Shown here piece by piece: positions 33,879-41,936 of a stretch of DNA of 64,000 nt. Below the pieces are notes generated by a model, which did no database searches, was not told the DNA's origin, and saw only the letters and a program-made list of their open reading frames with translations. The first letter of the stretch is position 1. Each line of letters opens with the position of its first letter. The position numbers and the translations under genes were made by a program. The stretch is taken from contig CAYGVT010000032.1 in assembly GCA_964353355.1 (NCBI GenBank), forward strand, positions 1 through 64,000. The letters run 5' to 3'. Origin of the DNA: CAYGVT01 sp964353355 (lineage in GTDB: Archaea > Thermoplasmatota > DTKX01 > GCA-020343715).

Positions 33879-36800
33879 ATGGCTGAGAGCATGGGCGAGA
33901 AGGGACTCCTAAGGATAATGCTAGCGCTAGCCTGCCTTCTCGTGTTGGTCTCTATCGTGGCGTACGCCGACAGCGTCGCGGGAGAGGACCGATCGGGCAT
34001 CCAGGGTGTACAACCGCCGTTCTACGGTGACTGGTTCATCACGAGCGACACAAATGTGACGGGGGAGAACCTCTCCTTCGCCAAGAACATCTACGTCGCC
34101 TCCCGCATCAACCTGGTCATCCGCGACTCGACGATAGGCATACAGTACGACCCTGAGAATCCGCACCAGTTCGTCTTCAGGATTGACACGGCCGCGGTGG
34201 TCACGGTCATCAACTCGACGCTGCATCTCGACACCTTCGCCGCGTACGGCCAGGCGGCGCTCACGTTCCAGAACGGCTCCCACGTGACGACCACGGGTCG
34301 GTTCCTGGCCCAGTGCTCCGCCATCTTCGCGTACGATACCACGTTCTCGAACGTCTGCCCGCAGGGCGCCATCGCCCCAGACCAGCGGGGCGAGGACGCG
34401 ATCTTCATCCTCGACGGGCGCGTCAACTCCGAGCTCATCAATGTGACCGTCCTCAACAAGGCCAGCAACGCGGGCACAACCTCGCCTGCCATGGACGGCG
34501 CCTCAGGCGGTCTTTCGCAAATCATCTCCAATTGCTCCATCTGGATAAGGTGCGAGATCCAGGCCATCGCAGGTGGGTCAACAGACGGCGGTCTGGGCCT
34601 CGCGGGCGCGTCCGGCGGCAATGGCGGCATCGGTGGCGACGCCGAGCTGCTGCTCGTGTCCAACACGTTCGACCGGACGAACATCACGGTCACCGCCTCC
34701 AACGGCGGGACCGGCGCGCGCGGCGCCGACAACACCGCAGGCACCGCCGGCGACGGCGGCAACGGCGCGGCCGGGGGCAACTCGAGGGTGAGCATCTACA
34801 GCCCATCCACCCTGGAGTTCTTCGGCTGCGTCGTGAGGTCGAAGTCCGGCAACGGCGGGTCCGGAGGCAACGGAGGGAGCGCCAGGAACGGCGACGGCGG
34901 CACCGCGGGCGATGGCGCGAACGCGGGCATCGCGACCATCGAGATCTACAGCGTCGACGACATGACCATCGAGGAGACGACCATCACCTGCACGGGCGGC
35001 GACGGCGGCTACGGCGGCGACTTCGGCCGCAAGGAGGGCACCGCCGGCGATATAGGCATCCCCAAGCCAGGCGGTGACGGTGGCGCTGCCATGCTCACGA
35101 TAACTGGTGACGTCAACCTGTACATCAACAAGGCCACCATGATGGCGAAGGGGGGCGCGGGCTACGACGGCGGCTCCGGCTACGACCAGGGCGAGACCGG
35201 TGGCGACGGCGCCGACGCCATCGTAAAAGTCAGGGTCGAGGCCAGCATCGAGGCCGAGGACCTTATCATCTCGGCGCAGGGCGGCGAGGGCGGTGACGGC
35301 GGCTTGGCCGTCTCCCTCATCAACGGGAACGGCGGCGACGGCGGCGACGCCAAGCTCGAGTTCAGCGGTCTGCTGGATATGTACCTCAACCGGTTCAGCA
35401 TCTACACATACATCGGGCCCGGCGGCAAGGGCAACACGGTCATTTGGAACGGCGCCGATGGCATCGCCACCTTCGACCTCGAGACCCAGGCCCTCGAGAT
35501 GTGGGACGGTGCGTTCAACCAGCCCCTCGACGACCTAGCGGGCGACGCCAAGGGTTACTTGTACAACTGCACTGCCGACTTCTCCGGGCTGCCGGCGCTC
35601 CCGCAGGAGAACGCCGATGTCTGGACCTTCTACCCCGTGGACATCTGGGTCGTCGACAGCTACGACCCGGCGACGAGGAAGCCCCACAAGGACTACGAGG
35701 TGCGGATCATCGACGCCAAGACGAACATGGTCGTCGCCATCAGGAAGTCGGACGAGGGCGGCCGCACGAACGTGTACCTGCCCGCGTTCCACTACACCTC
35801 CCAGGAGGTCATCTACGTCGGGGGCTACATCATCTCGGCCATCTCTCCGGACGGCAAGAACATCAAGGAGGTCCGGCTCGATGTCCAGAACGCCATCCTC
35901 TGGCCCGACCCGTTCATCGTGGTCGTCCCCATCAACACCCATCCACCGGTCATCTTCGTCGAGTCCCCCGAGGAGGAGCGCAGCTACACCTTCTCCCCCA
36001 GCGCAACCATCATCGAGGCCTTCGGCAGCGTCACCGACCCTGACGAGAGCCCCATCACCAGCATGTACGTGCGGCTGTTCCCCGAGAACGACGACAGCAA
36101 CAACTGGCCGCGCGTGAAGCTCACCCTGAGCCCGGTGCCCTACGAGAGGGTGACCGAGCCCGAGTACAAGTGGGGCAAGTACTTCGAGCCCTCCGAGAAC
36201 CAGAACAAGTGGAGGTACTTCTTCCAGTTCACCATCATCGGGGGCGACGTGCTCTACAAGTCCGACGCCTACGTTTTCGAGTGCGGTGCCTACGACGGCG
36301 CCCAGTGGGGGACCAAGCGGGTGCCCATCGACATCAAGATCACGCCCCCTGTGCCCAAGCCGCCACCCAGGCCGTGGGCGACCGTCGCGGCTACGGTCGA
36401 GTCGCTCAGCCTCGCTGAGTTCAACGGCTCCGTGATGAACCTCGAGGAGCTCAAGGAGTTCGGCGTCGAGATCAAGTTCTACGCTTGGGACTTCACGGGC
36501 GATAGCGTCCTGGACTGGTACAGCACGAAGGACGGGGCGACGTTCTATATCTACGAAGATGTCAAGCTGCAGACCAGCCAGACAGTCACCTTCTCCGTGG
36601 TGGACACCCTGGGACGGCAGATCAACGTCACCAAGCAGTTCTCAATCGTTCCAAGACCGATCGTAGAGAAGACGTTCATCGATTGGTTCTATTCCTACTT
36701 CCCCTTCATTATCGGTGCGGTGCTTGTCGTCCTCATCGTCTTCGGCATCCTGTCGGTGCGTGCCAGGCGCGAGCGCGAGGAGGAGCAGGAGGAGGAGCGC

Positions 36801-38168
36801 AAGCGCGTCGAGGAGGCGCTCTCGAACATCCACGAGTGCCCCCGATGCGGCACCCTCCTCGACACCAAGTTCGCGACGTGCGACAAGTGCAAGACGGAGG
36901 ACATGCTGCTCGAGGTCCAGGAGATCGTCAGCACTCTGAAGGAGCAGGGCATCGTGGCCCTGGAGCAGGAGGACCTGCTCGACAAGGCCCTCATCTCGTT
37001 CGAGGGCCTCGACTACGACACCGCTCAGATGTTCATCACCCAGGCCAAGGACCAGGCCAAGACAAACAAGCAGCGGTTTGACGACACCGTCAAGGAGCTC
37101 CAGGGCATCGACGGCCTCATCAAGCGGCTCACGGACAAGGGCGTCGTCATCCCCGATGTGGAGATGCGCGTCTACCACTCCAAGCTCGCCCTGACCCGGT
37201 CCGACTTCAAGGGCGCGAAGGAGATCGCGGACACGCTCATGGCGGACGTCAAGCGCCTGGACGCCGAGAACCGCAAGGACGACATCTTCGACGCCATCCA
37301 GAAGGCCGAGAGGGACGTCCGGACGGCCAAGGCGCTGGCCGAGAAGGACACCGCCCCCGCCAGCCGCGCCGTCGAGGCCGCCAAGGCCGAGTTCGGCAAG
37401 CAGGACTACGTATTGGCCGAGACCGAGCTGAAGCACGTCTACAAGATGCTCGAGGACCCGACCTGGTCGCCCGAGAAGGACCGCATCGCCGCGGAGGAGC
37501 GCGCGAAGGTCCAGGCCGCCCTGAGGGCATCCGAGGCCGAGACGCAGCGCATCATGGAGGAGGAGCGCAAGCGCCAGGAGGCCCTGAGGGCCGTCTCGGT
37601 GGCCACCTCCGCAGAGGTCAAGGTCGCGACCTTCAAGGAGGAGGCGAAGCCCGCAGGGGAGCGCGTGGCCGCCCCCAAGAAGGGGAAGGTCGTCGAGCAC
37701 GTGGCCGTCCACGAGCGTGTCGTGGAGGCGGCGGCGCCCGAGCCCGCGCAGCTCCAGATGCCCGCCCTGCATCTCGAGGCCAGGCCTGAGCAGGCCGCCC
37801 CCGAGGCCGAGCCCGAGGTGGTCGCACCGCCGCCCGCGCCCGAGCCCGTGAGGGCTGTCGAGGCCCCTGCCCCCAGGCCCGTCGTGGCGCCCAAACCGGT
37901 GGCAGTGGCCCATCCAGTGGCCGCACCGAAGCCAGTGATCGCGGCAAGGCCCGTCTCCAGGCCCGTGCCGAGGCTAACGCCGACCCCCGCCCCCACCCCC
38001 GCCCAAGTCCCCAAGGGCACCGAGAGAAAGGAGGCCGAGGAAGGGATGGCAACGCCCTCGGCGGCCCGGCCGACCGCCGCGACCGAGGTCAAGGTCCCCT
38101 GCAAGAAGTGCGGCCGCCAGATCAAGGCCACCTGGAAGAAGTGCCCCTTCTGCGGCGAGACCCAGTAG
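33879..38168 (+). CDS. Giant transmembrane protein: Gly-rich exterior, cytoplasmic zinc ribbons and coiled coil
   Basis: 1429 residues. A signal/anchor helix (about 9-29) leads to a beta-helix-like region with many Asn/Thr positions. A Gly/Asp/Asn-rich stretch follows at about 230-527 (repeated GGxGG, e.g. GNGGSGGNGG), then Ig-like domains to about 930 and one transmembrane helix (about 940-960). The cytoplasmic part has a zinc ribbon (CPRCG ... CDKCK, about 987-1004), long helical coiled-coil segments (1010-1240), a Pro/Ala/Val-rich linker (about 1245-1390) and a C-terminal zinc ribbon (CKKCG ... CPFCG). This joins an extracellular sensor- or adhesin-like region to cytoplasmic binding domains. 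No enzymatic domain is seen and I know no described family with this order. Confidence 0.8.
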   Translation: MAESMGEKGLLRIMLALACLLVLVSIVAYADSVAGEDRSGIQGVQPPFYGDWFITSDTNVTGENLSFAKNIYVASRINLVIRDSTIGIQYDPENPHQFVFRIDTAAVVTVINSTLHLDTFAAYGQAALTFQNGSHVTTTGRFLAQCSAIFAYDTTFSNVCPQGAIAPDQRGEDAIFILDGRVNSELINVTVLNKASNAGTTSPAMDGASGGLSQIISNCSIWIRCEIQAIAGGSTDGGLGLAGASGGNGGIGGDAELLLVSNTFDRTNITVTASNGGTGARGADNTAGTAGDGGNGAAGGNSRVSIYSPSTLEFFGCVVRSKSGNGGSGGNGGSARNGDGGTAGDGANAGIATIEIYSVDDMTIEETTITCTGGDGGYGGDFGRKEGTAGDIGIPKPGGDGGAAMLTITGDVNLYINKATMMAKGGAGYDGGSGYDQGETGGDGADAIVKVRVEASIEAEDLIISAQGGEGGDGGLAVSLINGNGGDGGDAKLEFSGLLDMYLNRFSIYTYIGPGGKGNTVIWNGADGIATFDLETQALEMWDGAFNQPLDDLAGDAKGYLYNCTADFSGLPALPQENADVWTFYPVDIWVVDSYDPATRKPHKDYEVRIIDAKTNMVVAIRKSDEGGRTNVYLPAFHYTSQEVIYVGGYIISAISPDGKNIKEVRLDVQNAILWPDPFIVVVPINTHPPVIFVESPEEERSYTFSPSATIIEAFGSVTDPDESPITSMYVRLFPENDDSNNWPRVKLTLSPVPYERVTEPEYKWGKYFEPSENQNKWRYFFQFTIIGGDVLYKSDAYVFECGAYDGAQWGTKRVPIDIKITPPVPKPPPRPWATVAATVESLSLAEFNGSVMNLEELKEFGVEIKFYAWDFTGDSVLDWYSTKDGATFYIYEDVKLQTSQTVTFSVVDTLGRQINVTKQFSIVPRPIVEKTFIDWFYSYFPFIIGAVLVVLIVFGILSVRARREREEEQEEERKRVEEALSNIHECPRCGTLLDTKFATCDKCKTEDMLLEVQEIVSTLKEQGIVALEQEDLLDKALISFEGLDYDTAQMFITQAKDQAKTNKQRFDDTVKELQGIDGLIKRLTDKGVVIPDVEMRVYHSKLALTRSDFKGAKEIADTLMADVKRLDAENRKDDIFDAIQKAERDVRTAKALAEKDTAPASRAVEAAKAEFGKQDYVLAETELKHVYKMLEDPTWSPEKDRIAAEERAKVQAALRASEAETQRIMEEERKRQEALRAVSVATSAEVKVATFKEEAKPAGERVAAPKKGKVVEHVAVHERVVEAAAPEPAQLQMPALHLEARPEQAAPEAEPEVVAPPPAPEPVRAVEAPAPRPVVAPKPVAVAHPVAAPKPVIAARPVSRPVPRLTPTPAPTPAQVPKGTERKEAEEGMATPSAARPTAATEVKVPCKKCGRQIKATWKKCPFCGETQ

Positions 38169-38246
38169 GACGTTTGGAACGCCCCGCGACGGGATGGAGC
38201 CTGGGCGGTGGGTCCCCGTCGATGACCTGGCTTGCCGGACGACTGT

Positions 38247-39137
38247 CTAGCGCGAGCCGGGCTGGGCGTTCCTATGGGCCTCGACCCTGCGCGCGACCTC
38301 GGCACCCGTGAGCACGCCGGATTCGGTCACGATCCCCCTCACGAGCGAAAGGGGCACGCGCTCGTAGTAGACGTTCTCGACCGTCACGCCCTGCATCGGA
38401 GCGGCGACCTCCTCGGCTGGCTTCGGGGGCTCCTCCTCGGGCAGCATCGACGCGTTCAGCATCTTGTGCGTCGAGGACAGCAGATAGGCGGGCACCTTGA
38501 ACTGGTTGGCGCATACGACGAGCGCGAGCGTGCCGAGCTTGTTCACGAAGTAGTCGGGGCACAGCGCGTCGCAGCCGACGAGCACCGCGTCCGCCCTGGG
38601 CACGAAGCTCGCCACGCCCGCGTCGACGATGAGCGTGCTGGCTATGCCGACCTCCCCGAGCGCGCGGGCGAGCTGCACGCCCTCGCGGACCGGCCTCGAC
38701 TCCACGACGATGGTCCGCACCTCGGCACCGCCCTCCGCGAGGGAGCGCAGCGATGCATAGACCGTCGCCGAGTACGAGTTGGTCATCATCACGCCGCCCT
38801 TGGGGAAGAGCGCGCGCACGTGCTGCGAGATGCGGTCGTTGCTGTTGCGCAGCTCCCATAGCAGGCCCTCGAGCCGGCGGTGGACCTCGTCGGGCGTGAA
38901 TCCCCTCGCGGCCTCCATGCCCACGTCCCTGACGAGGGCCATGAAGGGATGCGCCTTGGCCGCGCGGCCGGCCCAGATGGCGACCTGCTCCCCCATGGGA
39001 CTCCCGTGGGCCTGGGCGGTCACCGCCGCCTCCTCCAGGAGCCGGGCAGTCTTCTCCGCCATCTTGACCGAGCCCGAGACGTTGTCGCGCTCGATGTCCC
39101 TCAGCATCTGCTCGAGCCGGTCGCCCTGCTGCGTCAT
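38247..39137 (-). CDS. aIF2B/ribose-1,5-bisphosphate isomerase-like protein lacking the isomerase Cys
   Basis: 296 residues of the eIF2B alpha/beta/delta-related family: MMTNSYSATVYASL, TIVVESRPVREG, IVDAGVASFVPRADAVLVGCDAL and YFVNKLGTLALVVCANQFKVPAYLL. In ribose-1,5-bisphosphate isomerase of the archaeal AMP pathway a Cys (Cys133 in the Thermococcus enzyme) and an Asp (Asp202) are catalytic. Here the Asp (Asp190) is kept but the Cys position is Ser121. It may be regulatory or have a changed substrate. Start ATG 39137 is fixed by a TATA box about 25 bases upstream (leaderless). It follows PurA on the same strand. Confidence 0.8.
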   Translation of the reverse strand: MTQQGDRLEQMLRDIERDNVSGSVKMAEKTARLLEEAAVTAQAHGSPMGEQVAIWAGRAAKAHPFMALVRDVGMEAARGFTPDEVHRRLEGLLWELRNSNDRISQHVRALFPKGGVMMTNSYSATVYASLRSLAEGGAEVRTIVVESRPVREGVQLARALGEVGIASTLIVDAGVASFVPRADAVLVGCDALCPDYFVNKLGTLALVVCANQFKVPAYLLSSTHKMLNASMLPEEEPPKPAEEVAAPMQGVTVENVYYERVPLSLVRGIVTESGVLTGAEVARRVEAHRNAQPGSR

Positions 39138-39158
39138 CGCAAGACGCAATGGGACGAG

Positions 39159-39172
39159 GGGTAAAAAGGCTT
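39159..39172 (-). promoter_or_regulatory. Promoter of the aIF2B-like gene
   Basis: AAAGCCTTTTTACC on the minus strand, 22-35 bases before the ATG, predicting a leaderless mRNA although purA ends only about 30 bases further upstream. Confidence 0.5.
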
Positions 39173-39198
39173 TGCAATCGCACTCCGCATTGGGCACC

Positions 39199-40500
39199 TC
39201 ATCCGCGCAGGTCGACCGTCTCCTCGCGGCCGGGTCCGACGCCCACGATGGTTATGGGCACCTCGAGCTCCTCCTCGATGAGCGACACGTAGTCGCGGGC
39301 GGCCTTGGGCAGCGCATCCATGCCCTCCTTTGCCGCGCGCCTCCACTGGTCCCTGCCGGGGTCCTTCCAGCCATCGAGCTCGATGTACTGCGGCTCGCAC
39401 TCAGCGAAGAGCCGCATGTCGGCGGGCGGGTGCTTGAGCGTCTGCCCGCGCGCCTTGTAGGACACGCACAGCTTCAACTTGGGCAGGCCCGAGAGGATGT
39501 CGAGCTTGGTGAGCGCGATGGACGTGAGCCCGCACAGCATGTGCGAGTACCTCACGAGGTTCAGGTCGAGCCAGCCGCACCTGCGCGGCCGGCCGGTCGT
39601 GGTGCCGTACTCCTTCCCGACCTCTCGCAGGTGCTCGCCCACATCGCCCTTCTGCTCGGTCGGGACGGGTCCCGCGCCCACCCGCGACACGTAGGCCTTG
39701 ACGACCCCGACAACCTCGTCGATGGCGGACGGGGGTACGCCCGCGCCAGTGCACGCCGAGCCTGTGATGCAGTTGGAGCTCGTGCCGTAGGGATAGATGC
39801 CATGGTCGATGTCCAGGTGCACGCCCTGAGCGCCCTCGAACAGCACCTGCGCACCCCGCCCGAGCGCGTCGTTGATGAGCACGGACGTGTCCTCTATGTA
39901 CGGGACGAGGCGCTGTGCCCATGCCTCGCACATCGAGAAGACCGCGTCGAGCTCTGGCCTGGGGTCGTCCTCGATGCCCAGCACGTCGATGACCTGTTGC
40001 TTCATCGGCACGAGGATGCCAAGCTTGCGCCGCGTCTCCTCCAGGTCGAGCAGGTCCCCCGCGCGCAGCCCGAACCGTGCGACCTTGTCCTGGTAGCACG
40101 GCCCGATGCCCCTGCGCGTCGTGCCCGCGGCAAGGTTTCCCTTCAGCCGCTCCTCGATGCCGTCGAGCGTGCGGTGGTAGGGCATGATGAGGTGGGCCCT
40201 GTCGCTGAGCGACAGGTGGGAGATCGCGTGCCCCCTTGCGGCGAGCTCATCCATCTCCTTGAGCAGCACGTCCGGGTCGACGACCACGCCGTTGCCGATG
40301 ATGACGTGCTTGCCTGGGTGCATGACCCCGGACGGCATGAGGTGGAGCTTGACCGTCTCCCCGCCCACGACGATGGTGTGGCCGGCGTTGTTGCCGCCGT
40401 TGAACCGGACGATCATCTCGGAGTCCGCGGCGTAGAAGTCCACGACCTTGCCCTTGCCCTCGTCCCCCCACTGGGTCCCGATGACAACCGCTGCCGGCAT
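39199..40500 (-). CDS. purA: Adenylosuccinate synthetase
   Basis: GTP-dependent condensation of IMP with aspartate, the first committed step to AMP; 433 residues. The N-terminal P-loop GTQWGDEGKGKVVD, the NGGNNAGHT motif, GTTRRGIGPCY and GTSSNCITGSACTG blocks are diagnostic and unbroken. ATG 40500 is preferred to ATG 40527 because the latter lies within a few bases of the TATA box (CCAATATCTAG, 40529-40541). Upstream are two helically phased TAATTGACT repeats that may be an operator. Confidence 0.96.
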   Translation of the reverse strand: MPAAVVIGTQWGDEGKGKVVDFYAADSEMIVRFNGGNNAGHTIVVGGETVKLHLMPSGVMHPGKHVIIGNGVVVDPDVLLKEMDELAARGHAISHLSLSDRAHLIMPYHRTLDGIEERLKGNLAAGTTRRGIGPCYQDKVARFGLRAGDLLDLEETRRKLGILVPMKQQVIDVLGIEDDPRPELDAVFSMCEAWAQRLVPYIEDTSVLINDALGRGAQVLFEGAQGVHLDIDHGIYPYGTSSNCITGSACTGAGVPPSAIDEVVGVVKAYVSRVGAGPVPTEQKGDVGEHLREVGKEYGTTTGRPRRCGWLDLNLVRYSHMLCGLTSIALTKLDILSGLPKLKLCVSYKARGQTLKHPPADMRLFAECEPQYIELDGWKDPGRDQWRRAAKEGMDALPKAARDYVSLIEEELEVPITIVGVGPGREETVDLRG

Positions 40501-40571
40501 AGTGACCAGCTCCGCATCCGGGTCCATCTAGATATTGGTTGCGTCCTTCAATCAAGTCGACCCATACAAAG

Positions 40572-40590
40572 TAATTGACTCTAATTGACT
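40572..40590. promoter_or_regulatory. Phased TAATTGACT direct repeats upstream of purA
   Basis: TAATTGACT occurs at 40572-40580 and again at 40582-40590, one DNA turn apart, in the only A/T-rich island (about 40565-40605) of this area. It lies about 70-90 bases upstream of purA and downstream of the aminotransferase stop codon. Confidence 0.4.
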
Positions 40591-40655
40591 TAATATCATC
40601 ATTCCATGGGACCCTCTAGCTGTGACCGATTGGCGCTCCGCCCTCGAGGCCGGGC

Positions 40656-41804
40656 TCACTTCTTGGGCCTCGGCACGGCCTTCTTGATTCGGTCGATGCC
40701 CTCGACGCACTTCTCGTAGGCGGTCGCGTAGGAGAACCGCATGTACCCCTCGCCGAACGTGAAGTCAGCTCCGGGGATGACCATCACATTCGCCTCCGTG
40801 AACAGGTGCTTGCTGAGGTCGCGCGTGGGCATGCCGAGCGCGCTCACGTCCACGAAGGCGTAGAACGCGCCCTCTGGCTCGGGGCACTTGAAGCCGGGGA
40901 TGGAGCTCAGGCCGTCGCGCACCATCACGCGCCGGCGGTCGTACTCCTTGACCATGCTGTCGACGTGCGGCCGGCACTCCTTGAGGCCCACGAGCGCGGC
41001 GTCGTAGCCGAAGCTCACGACGCAGGTCGTCGCGTGCATGTGGACGAGCTTCATGGAGCCGATGAGGTCCGCCGTCGCGTGCATGTAGCCTATCCTCCAG
41101 CCCGTCATCGCGTAGGCCTTGGAGAAGCCGTTCACGGTGACGGTGCGGTCCCGCATGTCCGGGAAGGAGGCGATGGACACGTGCTTGCGGCCGCCGTAGA
41201 CCATGTACTCGTATATCTCGTCGGAGATGACCACGAAGTCATGGTCGACGGCGAGGTCGGCGATGGCGCGGAACTCCTCTTTGTCGAAGACCGCGCCCGT
41301 CGGGTTGTTGGGTGAGTTGAGGATGATGGCCTTCGTGCGGTTGCTGACCGCGGATTTGATGGCCTCGATGTCAGGATGGTAGTTGTCCGACCGGACCTTG
41401 ATGGGCACTGGCTTGCCGCCCGCGATGGCCACCATGGCGTCGTACGAGGGCCATGCGGGCGAAGGGATGATGACCTCGTCGCCAACGTCCGTGAGCGCGA
41501 GCACCGCATCGAAGATGGCCTCCTTGGCGCCGATGGTCACGACGACCTCCTTCGGGTCGGCCGCAATGCCGTTCTCCGCCTTGAGCTTGGCAGCGATGGC
41601 ATCCCTGAGGGAGAGCCTGCCGTCCGAGTCCACGTAGTGCGTGTCGCCCTTGACCATGGACGTGATGGCCGCCTGTTTGATGGGGTCAGGCGTGTCGAAG
41701 TCAGGTTCGCCCACGGTGAACCTGATGACTCCCGGCGGTGGTGGTCCGAACAGGCCATAGAATCCCTTGCCTACGTTCTTCATCTTGGTGGAGAGGCGAA
41801 CCAT
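40656..41804 (-). CDS. Class I/II aminotransferase (aspartate aminotransferase-like)
   Basis: PLP-dependent transaminase, 382 residues. The PLP Lys is in NGFSKAYAMTGWRIGY; other conserved sites are LNSPNNPTGAVF (Asn), DEIYEYMVYGG (Asp/Tyr) and the C-terminal FSYAT with the substrate-carboxylate Arg. The product could be aspartate, alanine or aromatic aminotransferase; residues that fix specificity are not diagnostic by eye. Start at ATG 41804 has AGAGG seven bases upstream. The promoter region carries two inverted repeats shared with the divergent glycerate kinase gene. Together with glutamate dehydrogenase it would deaminate amino acids. Confidence 0.93.
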   Translation of the reverse strand: MVRLSTKMKNVGKGFYGLFGPPPPGVIRFTVGEPDFDTPDPIKQAAITSMVKGDTHYVDSDGRLSLRDAIAAKLKAENGIAADPKEVVVTIGAKEAIFDAVLALTDVGDEVIIPSPAWPSYDAMVAIAGGKPVPIKVRSDNYHPDIEAIKSAVSNRTKAIILNSPNNPTGAVFDKEEFRAIADLAVDHDFVVISDEIYEYMVYGGRKHVSIASFPDMRDRTVTVNGFSKAYAMTGWRIGYMHATADLIGSMKLVHMHATTCVVSFGYDAALVGLKECRPHVDSMVKEYDRRRVMVRDGLSSIPGFKCPEPEGAFYAFVDVSALGMPTRDLSKHLFTEANVMVIPGADFTFGEGYMRFSYATAYEKCVEGIDRIKKAVPRPKK

Positions 41805-41829
41805 TCCCATTCCTCTGCCCTCCGTACTG

Positions 41830-41853
41830 CGCAATCGGGATATCTGGATTGCG
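41830..41853. promoter_or_regulatory. Inverted repeat over the aminotransferase TATA region
   Basis: CGCAATC and GATTGCG form perfect 7-bp arms around a 10-base centre that contains GATATC. It lies 26-49 bases before the aminotransferase start, over the likely TATA box (CAGATATCCC on the minus strand), a repressor-type position. Confidence 0.5.
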
Positions 41854-41870
41854 TGGCACGATGTGCCACG
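41852..41870. promoter_or_regulatory. Second perfect inverted repeat between aminotransferase and glycerate kinase
   Basis: CGTGGCAC-GAT-GTGCCACG, perfect 8-bp arms with a 3-base spacer. It abuts the first dyad and lies about 70-85 bases before the glycerate kinase start, so one regulator could control both divergent genes. Confidence 0.55.
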
Positions 41871-41936
41871 GCGCGCTCTAGCATTCCGTGAGGGTGATAT
41901 ACCCCGCCCGCGATACCCATGCTGGAGGCGTGCTGG

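Noticed and set aside
34570..35460. Possible tandem-repeat or CRISPR-like array in the Gly-rich coding region
   Set aside because: Repeats are imperfect GGxGG-coding triplets without constant repeat and spacer lengths.
38247..39137. Annotation as ribose-1,5-bisphosphate isomerase
   Set aside because: The catalytic Cys position is Ser and no AMP phosphorylase or RuBisCO lies nearby.
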